A stretch of DNA of 64,000 nucleotides. Origin: Rhizophlyctis rosea (lineage: Eukaryota > Chytridiomycota > Chytridiomycetes > Rhizophlyctidales > Rhizophlyctidaceae). The stretch is taken from contig JADGJC010000008.1 in assembly GCA_027596075.1 (NCBI GenBank), positions 216,842 to 280,841 on the forward strand. Direction: 5' to 3'. A program made the translations under genes and the position numbers. The notes under the pieces were generated by a model. It searched no databases. It was given only the letters and a program-made list of their open reading frames with translations, and was not told the DNA's origin. How positions within the stretch are numbered: position 1 is the first letter of the stretch; every line of letters starts with the position of its first letter. Positions 1-10,814 of the stretch are shown piece by piece.

Positions 1-740
1 CAAAACTCTTGCCCGAAGGCAAACCGTTTTGGGCCGATTGCGCTATATACCGTGGGTGTTGTGTTGTTTTCCATATCGGTGAAAAGTGAGCAGGTTGCTG
101 ACTAGGTCCACATGCAGTGGAATGGCATCATCATCCTCTTTGCGGCCATTTACGCATTGCGTACTAGGAAAGTGCAGTCGGGTGGGTGTTTGGCGTTGCA
201 TACAACTCTCGCAGACAGCGATTCATAAGTCTCCAAATTTAGCCTACAATGAAAACATCTTCACTGTAGCTGCGATAGCTCTCATCTCCGTCATGTCGAT
301 TGTCATTGTGCCAGTCCTGTCAGCCATCGAGTCACCAAAAGCAGTGTAAGTGCCCAAATGCTTGTCGATCTGCCAGGCGTAGAGCTTTCCTCATTCATCA
401 TAAAAATCGTTGCAAAAACAGCTTCATCTTGGTCGCCTTGGGTACAGTGGTCGGCACCATTACATCCGTCCTTGTCTTCGCAGTTCCAAAGTTGATGCTA
501 GCATACGGACTTGTCACTTTCAAGGAAAGTCGGGCAAGTTGGACTCCGAGCAATTTCATTAGAACGCATAGTGAAGAAAGAGTTGCGACACCTACGGGGG
601 CCAAGATTACAGATCCTTCTGGACCGGCAACGGCCGCGGTTAAGAGCACACCGGGTCCAACTCAGAGCCAGAAAAGTAGGCGCATAGAGGAAAGACTAGC
701 TGATTCAGAAAATCCGTTACGCGCTGATGAGGATGCATAG
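1..740 (+). CDS. Class C (family 3) GPCR, 3' end only
   Basis: This is the C-terminal part of a seven-transmembrane receptor that begins outside the window. Exons read 1-78, 118-181, 243-345 and 422-740; the junctions keep the frame and each piece matches the receptor at 38641-45209. Exon 1 carries a QNSCPK loop motif followed by a membrane helix. Exon 2 gives WNGIIILFAAIYA (membrane segment). Exon 3 begins AYNENIFTVAAI and is another helix. Exon 4 starts with the last helix (around FAVPKL) and ends in a Ser/Thr/Pro-rich cytoplasmic tail with a TGA-free run to the TAG at 738-740. The first intron would be only 39 bases. Homology to the second receptor is seen directly; the ligand is unknown. 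The receptor would act at the plasma membrane, coupling to heterotrimeric G proteins by family analogy. Confidence 0.85.
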
Positions 741-800
741 ATCGGGGATTTCGCATATTGTGAAGTTCATTTTGTATATAGAATCTGTGATATGGACGGT

Positions 801-854
801 GGACCAATTGGAAGCCGCCATGTCCCTGATAGTCACCTCGACTTCAATTGGTCC
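801..854. repeat. Imperfect inverted repeat after the GPCR stop
   Basis: GGACCAATTGGAAG at 801-814 pairs with CTTCAATTGGTCC at 842-854, with one bulged base and a loop of about 27 bases. It lies 60-115 bases past the stop codon, so it is probably in the 3' untranslated region or just beyond. No function can be assigned. Confidence 0.5.
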
Positions 855-1353
855 ATATTTTCCTGCAAAGTTTCTCATTAAATAACTGGTACAAGGGCGA
901 TGTGGCCTGAGAAGTAAGTACTTCAGGAGGGTGCCGATAGTAATCTTTGTGAATCAAATCGAGAGAACCAAGCACTTCAGGATTGAGATTGGGATAAGAG
1001 GCAAGTGACGACCTTGAGAAGTTATCATGGTGCAATCATATTTCGACAACATGTCAATACTACACAAAGATTACAAGTCACTACTGGAATCACTACTACT
1101 ACTGCAGACTTATATTGTTTGCGGTGCTAGTCCTTCGAAACCCTAGTATGGGAAAGACCTGCCGAAGCAGTCAGCGTGATGTTCCCATTACGGACTTCCA
1201 CAACCATGCCCAGCTCATCCCTTCTGGCCACCTTTGCGACTCGATCACCATCCCCCAAGCTACCCGCTGAGGCTGGCTGGACCACTCAACTCAACAGGGC
1301 GGGCAATGGATTACGGTACAGACCAAGGAGTGACCGCGCTCGCGATGATCCCA

Positions 1354-1445
1354 GCGACTCGATCCACATGGGGCTTCACGGTGCAGACCTGGGACATCCA
1401 TTCCGGCGACTCGATTCACCACATGCTTCACGGTGCAGACCCGGG
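1354..1445. repeat. Two imperfect 40-base units, 52-base period
   Basis: Units at 1354-1393 and 1406-1445 share GCGACTCGAT near the start and CTTCACGGTGCAGACC near the end. A shorter third match to the start (GCGACTCGATCACCA) lies at 1236-1250. The stretch 741-1868 otherwise shows no convincing gene; open frames over the repeat lack homology or splice support. Confidence 0.6.
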
Positions 1446-1868
1446 GTCGGTAGCTGAAGGGTACAGGAGGAGAGTTTTGCATCAGAGACATACCTTGAAC
1501 GATCTTGACGTGAATGGAAACTGTTGTGAACGAGAGGATGAAAATGGGAGAAGTGCATGGAGCGATCTAAAATGGAAGGAGAATTTGTGGGAAGAAAGTG
1601 GGGAGGTGTGTCTTTTTAAATGCCATCGCTTAGCTATCCTAGCTCAGTTACTTGAAAATAGCAATCTCGACGCGTAACGCCATGCCATGGCCACGGGGTG
1701 GACCCAAACCTTCGTTCCAACTTCCCACTCACCTGAATTCTTTCACTCACCTTCAGAGTCCAAATTCTAACGTCTGAAGTTATTACCAACACCTTGGGTG
1801 AACTGACTATAAGCGCACCCTTCGAGTCGTGGTTATTATCAAAGTTAAATACTCCGCTTACCGCAAGT

Positions 1869-4057
1869 ATGGGGGGCCTAGCCTCCCGCTCCCCCACACC
1901 AGTTCAACCGCCGGACCCTGAAAGTGGCACACCCAATAATCCATATGTCCCGCCAACAACAGCCCCGTCTGCCCGCTCCATCTTCACGGAAGCCTCCGGT
2001 ACATACTTCGGACCGCACTTTGTTATTGACCCCGGAAGAGTGAGGGCAGTGCTTCCAGGAGGGGCCGACGTACCTGCTGGTGCTGGGGGAATTATAAGCA
2101 CTTTTTGGAGCGAAATCCGGCTATTTTTGTCTGGTAGTGGGGGCGGTACGGTTGGTGCAGACCTTGATCCGTATGCTGGCGTCAAGCTCGGGGACGCGGA
2201 GGTGGAGGCACTTGCTCGAATACGGGGCAACGCGGCTGCTCCTGCTTCTGAGGTGGGTTTCTGTATTTGGTGAGGCAAGGGAAGGAAATGGGGCATGGGG
2301 CGGTGACAGAGGAACAGTGAGATGGGCTGAAGGGTGGTGGCACTTCAGCGTGTCATTCAATTCGATCTTGGTCTGGTATTTTGCCAACATTCATTAACAT
2401 CATTTGTTCCCGGCAGACACCATCACAGACCGCACAACAAACAACTACCCTACAACTTCTCGTGAACCTAAAGAAGAACACTATCCGCCTTGTCCGAGTG
2501 CCTGTGGCAGCAGTAAATGGTTCACTTCCGGAGGCTTCTTCACCCTCATCATCAAAAACCATATCTCCCTCGTACCATCACCGCCTGGAATTCCGTTTTG
2601 ATGCAACAACGGAATGTCGGATACGGGTCCATTATCTAATCAAGGAAGTTATGACCGTTGGTGGAGAGGGGGGAGGCAGACGGATTTTGTAAGTCTTTGT
2701 TTCTTCCCTACCCGGAAGAGGAGATCGTTCCATTCATCAAAAACCTTTTCAACGCCGTCCACAGATACCGCTCCAAGGACAATTCAGAACCTAAAACATT
2801 GACATTCGGTCCATTCCCACCTGGTTTGAACCAGTCATTTCAATTGCCAAATGAGCACTTGCTGGATGCGCGGACATTCAAACCAGAGGACTTTGTTGGT
2901 GTGGAAGTGCATTCAGAAGAGGGAACTCATGAGCGAGAAGAAAGTGGCGGAGGGGAGGGCAGCGGGCCGGCGGTGCGCGGTGGGGCAAATGAGGGGGCGG
3001 GACAGGCTGCAGAGGGTGCAGGGTCAGCGGGAAGAACAGGAGGAGGGAACGAAAATACAACATCAGGGAACCCGGCAAACGATTCCGAGGGGAGGTGGAG
3101 GTTAGCGGGACCGATCGTATACCCAGTGGTTGTCGTTTTGGAGGCGGTACAGGATCAGGAATCAGGTAAATTTCAAGGACTCCCCTGCATCAGGGCTGGA
3201 TCCCTCCTTTTTATTTGCCTGCAAAGCAACATGTTTACTGGGCTGTTCGAACATTGTTTACTGATTGCTTTGTATCTGTCACAGAATCTGATCCAGCACC
3301 CTCCCCATCACCCTTCAACTCACAATCAACATTTGCTACGCTCGTGCCGGGGTCTGATGGCGCTTTGGAGTTGAAGGTTGTGAAACAGAAAGCAATAGTA
3401 AGTCACTCTGCGTTCATCAGTCTCCTCTGCCTATGAACCTATCCTCAAAACTCGCAACTTCCCAACACCCAACACTGACACCCCCCCCTTCAAACACCCA
3501 CTCACCACACCCCAACCACCCCCAGATGGACAGCACACCCTTCCTCCTCCAAGAAATATACGGGTTCACAGATCCCACCTCTGAGCCCACATTACCTGGG
3601 CAAGAAGAAGACTTGCAAGCGATGAGGGATTGTGTAGTGTGCATGTCAGAGCCGCGAGATACGACAGTGTTGCCCTGTCGGCATTTATGTCTGTGTCGGG
3701 AGTGTGCAGATGTGTTGAGGAGTCGTGGGGCGGGAGGGGATAGAGGGACGGTGGGGCCGGAGGGGGTGGAGGTTAGGGGGAGGGGTGGGCCGCCTAGGTG
3801 TCCGATTTGTCGGCAGGGTGAGTTTGGGGGAGGAATGGGCAATTGGAGCAAGCAAGTTCAAGGATGTTGGTCTTGTTCTCACCAGGACCTCTTTTGTATT
3901 TTCAGTGTTCCATTCCCTGTTGCAAATCAATCTGCCGAAAGGGTTCAGAAGAACTGGGTCGGTGCGGAGTGTGCGAAGCGGACGGAGTAGGAGGTCTGTT
4001 GTGCAGGTTGAAGAAGTGCCGGCAATGGATCGGCCACCGTCGCTTACTGCCGTTTGA
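1869..4057 (+). CDS. MGRN1/RNF157/LOG2-type RING E3 ubiquitin ligase
   Basis: Six exons (1869-2252, 2417-2688, 2765-3165, 3285-3397, 3526-3817, 3906-4057) give 537 residues. The chosen start gives MGGLASRS, an N-myristoylation-type terminus as in animal MGRN1/RNF157 and plant LOG2. Exon 2 carries the family's LVNLKKNTIRLVR and HRLEFRFD motifs (the domain N-terminal to the RING). Exon 4-5 joins give the LLQEIYG motif just before the RING. RING cysteines follow from about residue 426: CVVC, LPCRH, LCRECA and CPIC, followed by LLQINL as in MGRN1 (LLQIR). The protein should be an E3 that ubiquitinates membrane or endosomal cargo, by family knowledge. Odd points: about 20 extra Gly/Arg-rich residues sit inside the RING before CPIC, and a Gly/Glu-rich insertion interrupts the region around residues 260-320. 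Confidence 0.93.
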
Positions 4058-4496
4058 ACTTTGGGAGCATAAACTGCTAAGCTTGAAGCTTTTGGTGGAT
4101 GGTCTGCTGAGGGGCGATAGATCCCTACCAGGCTACTCAATTGGGTATAAGCACCCTTCATGTATATTTTGTAACATTGTTTTGTGTGTATGCATCCAAT
4201 TTTGCGAGTTGAATGCTGGCTCTGTAGCATCGATGATAGAAAGGACGACGGGAGAAGCCCTCCGATTCAATGTCGCTCATAGTGAGTGTTAGGAAATGTT
4301 GCTGCGTGAAGGAAGGTATTGAGCATCAAGCCTCTTTACTGCCAACTTTCTTGCGGGAAATCATGAGCAATTACATCTTCCCAACCTCCCTTATGCTATT
4401 GGTTTCTAATTCCTACCCACAGGACTTGAGCAATCGTGCTTCTCTGTATTGCTTGCCCGGTCTGGCTAATGCCGGTTTTCACAACCACCAAGCTAC

Positions 4497-5588
4497 CTAT
4501 GGAACCCTTCGGCTACCCTTCACTTTCAATGCCGGCCGCTCACGCAGAGTCACCATGAACCGCACCCGTACCGAGGTAGATGATCGTTTGAGCAACCGCC
4601 CTATGTGTGCCCACCCTGCACCCTTGCCTCTTTCGCGCACTATGATTGCATCTTCCTCTTGACTGAAGGCTCCATGATTCAATCCCGGATCAAGACACTG
4701 AATCCACCTACTTCTGACTTGCTGTGTTGCCCGCCCTATAGCACGCCCAACAATTGACCAATCGACTCGTCGCTGTTCATTCTTGGCCGTTGTCACTTCC
4801 TGCTTGATGCAATCGTCTTCAGAAGTGCTGAACTTCCCCAATTTTATATGAGGATGCAAAATTTGCAACCATCTCTTGCATAGCTGATTTGGGGACCGTC
4901 TCAGCTGTTTCCCTAAGTCCCTCCAGTGCGGTCTCCCTCGTGCGCAGGCTGCCCTCTTTGCTTCTTTGAGAATGGAGATATCCTCAAGCCTTGTCCACCA
5001 ACCACGCCTGACCTTTGGATCTAATTGATTGATCCAGCGCTCCCGAACGCTTTCTCCAGAGCGATGCAGCACCCTTCCTATTCTGGTCCAGGGTACACGT
5101 TGAGCCACTGGCAACCGACTCAGTTCATCTCGAAGGATAGTGTCCTCAGCTGCGGTCCAAGGTCCCTTCTTCCAATCAACACAGAGAAATCGCCCACGGT
5201 TGTATACGCAAGAGTATGATCGGTGAAGTCTAAGAGCTATTTACTTCCACCGCACCTTCCGACGCTCCCGCTTTGCCTGCTCAATTTCTGACAATAAGAC
5301 AGTGTCTTCTCCCGGCGTCCATTTCCGTTTGAGCATCACGGAAGGCACTGGTGCAGTGATATCAGCAGGCAATACCAGCTTGGCTTTAGTACCTCTAACC
5401 CTCGCTTGTGTTTTAAGAACTTGAATTATTGAGGACGTTGAGGTCGCGAAATGTGGAGGCGCTGAGGTGAGGGTGCGTTGAAGGCATTGTATGTTGTTGT
5501 ACTTCACGATTTTTGGAAGACGAAGTGTTTCTGTGTAGGCTCTTGGGAACATATTTTCGAAGTGAAGGCGGAAAGCTTTTATGAGCAC
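4497..5588 (-). CDS. Myb/SANT protein with five repeats, interrupted by an in-frame TAA
   Basis: Read on the minus strand from an ATG at 5588 (or 5552). Five Myb-type repeats can be traced: one starting KRKWTPGEDTVLL, then KKGPWTAAED, RRGWWTRLED, LGKFSTSEDD and HGAFSQEED. Each is followed by a W-x-x-(I/V/L)-G helix and an RW-like third helix ending near LDP. Such proteins bind DNA (c-Myb/SNAPc4-like) in the nucleus. In repeat 1 the frame stays the same on both sides of a TAA at 5243-5241, directly inside the second helix, and the usual third-helix Trp is missing. Either the gene is a decayed copy, or the damaged half-repeat is spliced out: a GTGCGG donor to a GGAAG acceptor just before KGPWT would keep the frame. 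The domain call is firm; which protein is made is not. Confidence 0.72.
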
Positions 5589-5699
5589 TCAGATGGAAAC
5601 GACTATCAATTGGGGCGCTGTGCTGTTTGTGCGTGGGATAAGCGGGTGTCGCCAGTTTGCTTGTGATCCGCTTTTGCATAAAAAATGAATGAGAGTGAA

Positions 5700-6526
5700 G
5701 GGAATCTGGTGGGAAAATCGGCGTACTTATGTCACAGGTGAGCCCTTGGGTAGGGTGGTGGACTGAAACCGAAATCGTACCTTACGTAATCACATACTGT
5801 GCCACAGCAGCCAATTAACTTCTCTACAACTTCCTCGGATGGCGAAAGGTGTCTGGCTAGATAACGAACCCGGCCGTGTAATGGCCATCAATAGTGTCAT
5901 TCCTATCTATAATCAGATAGAGCCCACTGGCAATATTACTTTTTGAATTTGCTGTTCTGCTGATGGGAGGCCGGGGAGGCATTGATTGCGCCTCAGGGTC
6001 GAGGAGTCGCGCCACTAACAAGTGTTCTCTCCTCCAGTTGGAAAACTCATACGGAGTGTATGGCAATGGCAGTGCATCATGATTTTCACATTGCAAAACT
6101 GTAAGTGGACCGCGTGAGTGAAAAAGGGGATGTGCACAGTCTGGTGATCCTCGGAGGGTGGGTTGATTGATTGACATGCTATGAGATCAATCGCCAAGAA
6201 TTGCGCTCGAGGCGGGCCATGTTTACGCTGCGCTGATCTTGTACACGTTGAGCTGCGTCATTGCAGTGCCATCTTGTTGGTCATTTCTTGGCACCGGATT
6301 GGCAGGAGGACAGTTATAAATTGGTCGCTGCCCTTCTTCTTCCCTCCAAATTTTTTCAGGCCAGAGTTCTCCATCCACTATTTGCTTCACATAAGAAACT
6401 TCCTCACATACAAGTTATCCTTACATACAAGTCGGTCTCACATACAAGTCAACCATCATCGTCTTACATCAAAGTCATCTACACACACGCGCTCTCTCTC
6501 TCCCATCACCAACAACAAAAAAAACA
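5700..6526. other. Intergenic region between the Myb gene and the secreted-protein gene
   Basis: No frame here shows homology or convincing splice structure. The 150 bases before 6527 are rich in repeated CATACAAGT and CA tracts and end in an A-rich leader just before the ATG, as expected for a promoter and 5' leader of the next gene. Confidence 0.4.
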
Positions 6527-7215
6527 ATGCCCACCCTCACAAAAGCCCTCCTCCTCGCCATCCTCACCCTGACCTTCCTCACCCTCACATTCGCCAATCC
6601 CGTCCCGGCCGACGTGACGCTCACCCTCCTCCCACCCCTCGCCCGCGAATGCCCGCAATCCTACCTCAAAGGCAAGAACGCGACCGACTACTTCAGCGTC
6701 CCGACCATCAACGCGACGTACGCGCCCGGCAGCAACCAGAGTGTGTGGTTCTACTTCCCGGCTGGCGCGAGGGTGACGAGTATCCAGAATGTGACGATTG
6801 TGGGGTTGTTGGAGACGAGTATCATTCAGCAGGAGGTTCTTTACCAGGTTTGTTGTTGTCTTGCTCTTCGCGTTGGTTTGCCTTTCGCTTGCATGCAGCA
6901 CACATTGCTCACTCCATCATTGTATGATCTATACACACACAGGTCTACCCAGAAGTCCGCACCCCACACCTCCCCTACGGCATCCCCGACTCCATCGCGA
7001 ACGCAACGACCGACAGCGTGGGTCAAATCCAAGTCACCCTTCCGGATGCCACCGTCCTCCCTCCCAAGGCGCTGTACCGCTTCGCGTTGAACGTGGAGCT
7101 GGACACGGGAAGGACCAACAAGCCGAAGACTGTTGACTGCTTGGTGTATGGGAAGGGGTGGTTTGATGTTTTGTTGGCTGGGAAGACTGGGAAGAGTACT
7201 AAGTCTAGGTCTTGA
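6527..7215 (+). CDS. Small secreted protein of unknown function
   Basis: Two exons (6527-6847 and 6943-7215) give 197 residues. The start ATG follows an A-rich leader. Residues 1-23 form a clear signal peptide with a hydrophobic core (LLLAILTLTFLTLTF) and a likely cleavage after AFA/TFA-like residues before NPVP. The rest is a beta-rich sequence with several N-glycosylation sequons (NAT, NQS, NVT) and only two cysteines. The layout loosely recalls ML-type lipid-transfer proteins, but the conserved cysteines of that family are absent, so no family is assigned. It should be exported or retained in the wall. It lies just upstream of, and on the same strand as, the MEKHLA gene. Confidence 0.78.
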
Positions 7216-7585
7216 AGTCGGGGGGTGGCGGGGTGCGTTCGGGAGTGGGAGGGGTTTCTTGGACTGTGGTTTGGTAACAGAAGTGTACATTTCGGACGTG
7301 TAGTTCAGTAGTTGGGAGTTGGGGTTTCTTTGCATGTATAGTTTTTTTAGGTTGTATTGTTGTAAAAAGAAGTACTGGTTGTTCGGTTCAAGTTATACAT
7401 GTGCACCATGTGGTTTCCTTACTTTGGGGGATCCACAGGACCCTTGTTCATCTCCAACCTGTCAACTTTTGAAGCCACCACCAGCCACAGGCAACCTGGT
7501 GTTTCATGCCCTCCCTTTGCATTTCCTGTCCCAGATTCCCATCCCCTCACGTTCCTTACCGCCTTTCCTCCCTTCCAACCTCAAG

Positions 7586-8116
7586 ATGCCACCCTCACCC
7601 TACAAAGCCCCCACAGACCTAAAAAGAATCTACAACATCCTCCGCTCCTACACCCACCACTTCAGCACCCCCCTCCTCCCCTCCACGCCCCTCCCTCTGC
7701 ACCCCACAACCCAAGATCTCCACACCCTCTCCACAGCCCTCTGGACTTCCCCACGCGCCGTCCTAGCCCACAACGGCACGCCCAATTCCCCTTCCCAGCC
7801 TGTATTCAACTTCGTCAACCTCCGCGCGCTCGAAACGTTCCAATATCCCCTAGACGAATTCCTTACACTTGAGTCACACCTGTCGGCACGGGAGGGAGAT
7901 CGCGGGGAGAGGGATAAGTTTTTGAGGGATGTGGAGAGTAAGGGGTGGAGTAGGGAATATCGGGGGGTTAGGATAAGGAAGGATGGGACGGTGTTTCGGG
8001 GGATGTGTAGGGATGTTTGGAATGTTTTGGAGTTTGAGGGGGAGAGGGTTGGGGGTGTTGTTGGACAGGCTGCTACGATTGAGGTTTTGGAGGAGGGGGA
8101 TGGGAGTGGGGTTTGA
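7586..8116 (+). CDS. Stand-alone MEKHLA-domain (PAS-like) protein
   Basis: One exon, 176 residues, start MPPSPYK. Most of the protein matches the MEKHLA domain: VLAHNG, then VFNFVNLRALETFQ, then a RLTA-like SHLSARE, then YRGVRIRKDGTVFR, DVWNVLE and a closing VGQAATIEVLE. MEKHLA is a PAS-related sensory fold known as the C-terminus of plant class III HD-Zip factors and as a free-standing domain in bacteria and algae. Here it stands alone, with no DNA-binding partner. The ligand is unknown; a small-molecule or redox sensing role is inference. The base composition shifts from C-rich to G-rich midway, which is also seen in neighbouring genes. Confidence 0.85.
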   Translation: MPPSPYKAPTDLKRIYNILRSYTHHFSTPLLPSTPLPLHPTTQDLHTLSTALWTSPRAVLAHNGTPNSPSQPVFNFVNLRALETFQYPLDEFLTLESHLSAREGDRGERDKFLRDVESKGWSREYRGVRIRKDGTVFRGMCRDVWNVLEFEGERVGGVVGQAATIEVLEEGDGSGV

Positions 8117-8410
8117 GAGGTGTAGATTTGGTTGGTGTGTGTTTCGTATTTGCTGACGGAAGAGACGAATGGGAGGATGATACGCATATGGCAATAGTCG
8201 AATGGATAAGACAATCAAACGGACAACCATTAATGATGAGTGAAATGTGTACACACTGGTTGCAAAAATTACATATTTACAAAGATCGAGGACGTCTAAT
8301 TGGTCCCAGATTGATGCTTTTGCGATAGACTGAGCCGACAAGCACTCTTTGACGCCCATGAGACGAATGCGCGCTTGATACGTCCCTTCATCTCCCCCCC
8401 CCCCCCTTCC

Positions 8411-9571
8411 TCAACTTCCAACAAACTCCACCTTGTAATCCCTCCCACCCTCTCCCACCCGGCTGATCCGTACAAAGCGCACCCCAACCCCCTCCAACCC
8501 CCCACCACCCCCCCTCACCATCACACTCCGCACCCCCCTTCTAACCCTCTCAACCAACTCCCCATGCTCCTCCTTCCACAAAACAAACACAACCTCCATC
8601 CGCAACCCCTCCCACCCCAACTCACTCCAATACTCCGCCACCTGCATCACCGCCTCCCTCCACCGCGTTATGAGCTTAATTTCGTAGAGGGTGGAGGAGG
8701 TGAGGAATGTTAGGTATGCTTTGGGTGTTTCGTCGGGGTCTAGCCAGGCTTCTAGGAGGGCTTTTTTGGAGAGGTGGGTGTGGAGGTAGTGGAGGGTTAG
8801 GAGTTCGGTGAGGCGGAGGGGGATGGTGCGGAGGGGGGGTTGATGGGTGTGACGGGGGAGGGTTGGGGGGATGGAGAGGATTTGGGAGGGGGTGTAGATT
8901 GCGGGGTTGGTGGTGGTTAGGGTCCCTGGTGTGGGGAATTTGTTAGAGGTGCTGAGGTTGCCTGTGTGAGATATTCTGGCTTCCAACATACCACTCAAGT
9001 CCAGCTCGTGCACGTGGGGCATGTCCAAATCGATTGTTTCCACCATTATCTTGTCATTCATGTCGGTGTCAGGTTGTGGAATCTGCAACCGGCCGGTATC
9101 CTCCCTCAGCGCGTCCCGCATTTGTTCCCACACCGCTGGATTGATCCACCATTTGTCGTTTGTGTCGTCTCGACATAGGACGTGTTCAAGTTTCTGGAGC
9201 GTGCATTCCTTCCGCTTGCAGGGGTATCCCTTCTCGCCAAATGCGTAGGCGTATGATCGGATCTGTTGAATGATTGATTGCCGTTTGGTGTCATGATGAA
9301 TGTCTGATGGGTCATTGCGGAGGATGCTGTTATGCCAGATCTCGTATATTTCTTTGTGAGAGAGACCGCGTCGGTTGCCGTCGTGGCAGAAGACGTCGAT
9401 GATGATTTTGGCGTAGGTGACGACACCTTTCAGTTGGAGGATGGAGAGGATATGGTTGTAACAGCTCTGGTAGAGAGACTTGTGGGTTACCCTCCCCTTC
9501 TTACGGCCGTTGCCATATGATGAATCTGATGAAACGGTGCTTGCCGAAGGTGTCATTCCTGGGGTGTCCAT
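8411..9571 (-). CDS. Unknown protein, possible helix-turn-helix N-terminal half
   Basis: One exon, 386 residues from the ATG at 9571 (context CCGCCATGG); an in-frame ATG at 9697 would add 42 residues made partly from a promoter repeat, so it was not preferred. After a Ser/Thr-rich start the region around residues 25-150 is conserved-looking: a helix-rich part with GRVTHKSLYQ, GLSHKEIYEIW and KWWINPAVWEQM, and two cysteines spaced like a small metal or disulphide site (CKRKEC). The pattern resembles a winged-helix or similar DNA-binding unit, but this is a guess. The C-terminal half is Pro/Thr-rich and then strongly charged. It converges with the MEKHLA gene. Next to its stop lies a run of 11 C. 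Confidence 0.65.
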   Translation of the reverse strand: MDTPGMTPSASTVSSDSSYGNGRKKGRVTHKSLYQSCYNHILSILQLKGVVTYAKIIIDVFCHDGNRRGLSHKEIYEIWHNSILRNDPSDIHHDTKRQSIIQQIRSYAYAFGEKGYPCKRKECTLQKLEHVLCRDDTNDKWWINPAVWEQMRDALREDTGRLQIPQPDTDMNDKIMVETIDLDMPHVHELDLSGMLEARISHTGNLSTSNKFPTPGTLTTTNPAIYTPSQILSIPPTLPRHTHQPPLRTIPLRLTELLTLHYLHTHLSKKALLEAWLDPDETPKAYLTFLTSSTLYEIKLITRWREAVMQVAEYWSELGWEGLRMEVVFVLWKEEHGELVERVRRGVRSVMVRGGGGGLEGVGVRFVRISRVGEGGRDYKVEFVGS

Positions 9572-9645
9572 GGCGGGTAAGGTTTCGGGTATCGGAGCCA
9601 AGGGGTAGTGAAAGGGATTAGGGCGTGGAAGTTTGGATTTAAAGG

Positions 9646-9689
9646 TTTGAGACACGCGCACGTTGCACGTTTGAGACACGCGCACGTTG
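9646..9689. repeat. Direct repeat of 20 bases, 24-base period
   Basis: GTTTGAGACACGCGCACGTT occurs at 9646-9665 and again at 9670-9689, about 75-120 bases upstream of the ATG at 9571 of the minus-strand gene. It could be a doubled regulatory site. Confidence 0.6.
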
Positions 9690-9699
9690 GCATCCACCT

Positions 9700-10814
9700 A
9701 TCCACCGATCATGAGGATTGAGTCTTTGGTAAGGGGTCCGAAGGGGCAGAATTTGGCTGAATTTCTTCTTTGCATGCCAAGGGGTGGATAAGAGAAGCTT
9801 CTATTGAATCTCTTCAATGAACCCGTGGCTTTTGGTGTGCTCCGAAGATGATCAGGAAAGGTGGAGATGAATGCAATTGACTGGGTATACCTCCGACTCT
9901 GTTCCGACTTGGCACATTCATAGAGCTCCGTTCTCGATCACCGACAAGCGCCATTCAGTGAAAATTTCATTATTTACGCAATGAGCGGTCATCCCAATTT
10001 TGTCTTTCAAGTGCTGCACGATTGGTGATCGGATGCGTACAAGGGGGGATGTACTGATTTTGACGACTTGCGGATCTCAAATAGGGAGCCATCGTATAGA
10101 GGACAGGTCTAACTGAAGCATTTGAGTAACTCTTACTGGTCGCTGTAATTGATGGCATCAGTCATACTATGCCATTATGAAAGCGTCAATTTGTTAACAC
10201 GTCATCTATAGGACCCTTGGCCCCACGCGTGCTTTGAGTGAGTCATGTCATGTCATCGCATGCACGTACCCCATGACTTGACCACCGCCACGCCACACAT
10301 TCCATTCAAACCTGGTGACTTCTCGGCCGTTCCTCCTTTGCTTGACCCCCCTTCCTCACTCCAACACCACTTCCTCATCCCCATCAGCACTAGGGTAGCT
10401 TGTTAGCTCGGAGGGTTCCCACGCTGTGGCAAGTCACTCAACGGGGAGATAGACCAACAACGAGCGGCATCGCAAACACATCAACATTACACAGCTGACT
10501 TGGCGCGCTGCAAACTGACAAATCACATACTCTCAGTCACAGCCATAAACAACTTCTCAAATCCCAAACTGTCTCTGAACCTTCTGTGAATATATCAATA
10601 TAAGGGTTGTCGACAGAATTCCACCACAAAGGCATACCACCGGGTCAGCACCCTTGTTTGTCTCGCTCGCCTCATACATACACTTACGTTTCCCGAGCGT
10701 GGGAAAGTCGCTTTTCGCGGTGGGAAAGACTGGGGAGGTGATAACCATCAACACGACTAAAACGAATCTCACTCTCGCTCGATTCGCTCAATCGGCGATA
10801 AACAAAACTTTGCC
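9700..10814. other. Intergenic region upstream of Dcp2
   Basis: No gene is supported here. The region should hold divergent promoters for the unknown gene (minus) and Dcp2 (plus). It holds one copy of an ATAGGACCCT-type motif (10208) that recurs elsewhere in intergenic DNA of this window. The last 60 bases before the Dcp2 ATG are a GC-poor leader without a clear TATA box. Confidence 0.4.

Noticed and set aside
1176..1677. Overlapping open frames before the RING ligase
   Set aside because: They consist largely of the 52-base repeat and have no homology; the ligase starts cleanly at 1869.
6527..7215. ML-domain lipid-transfer protein
   Set aside because: Size, signal peptide and beta-rich look are similar, but the conserved disulphide cysteines are absent.
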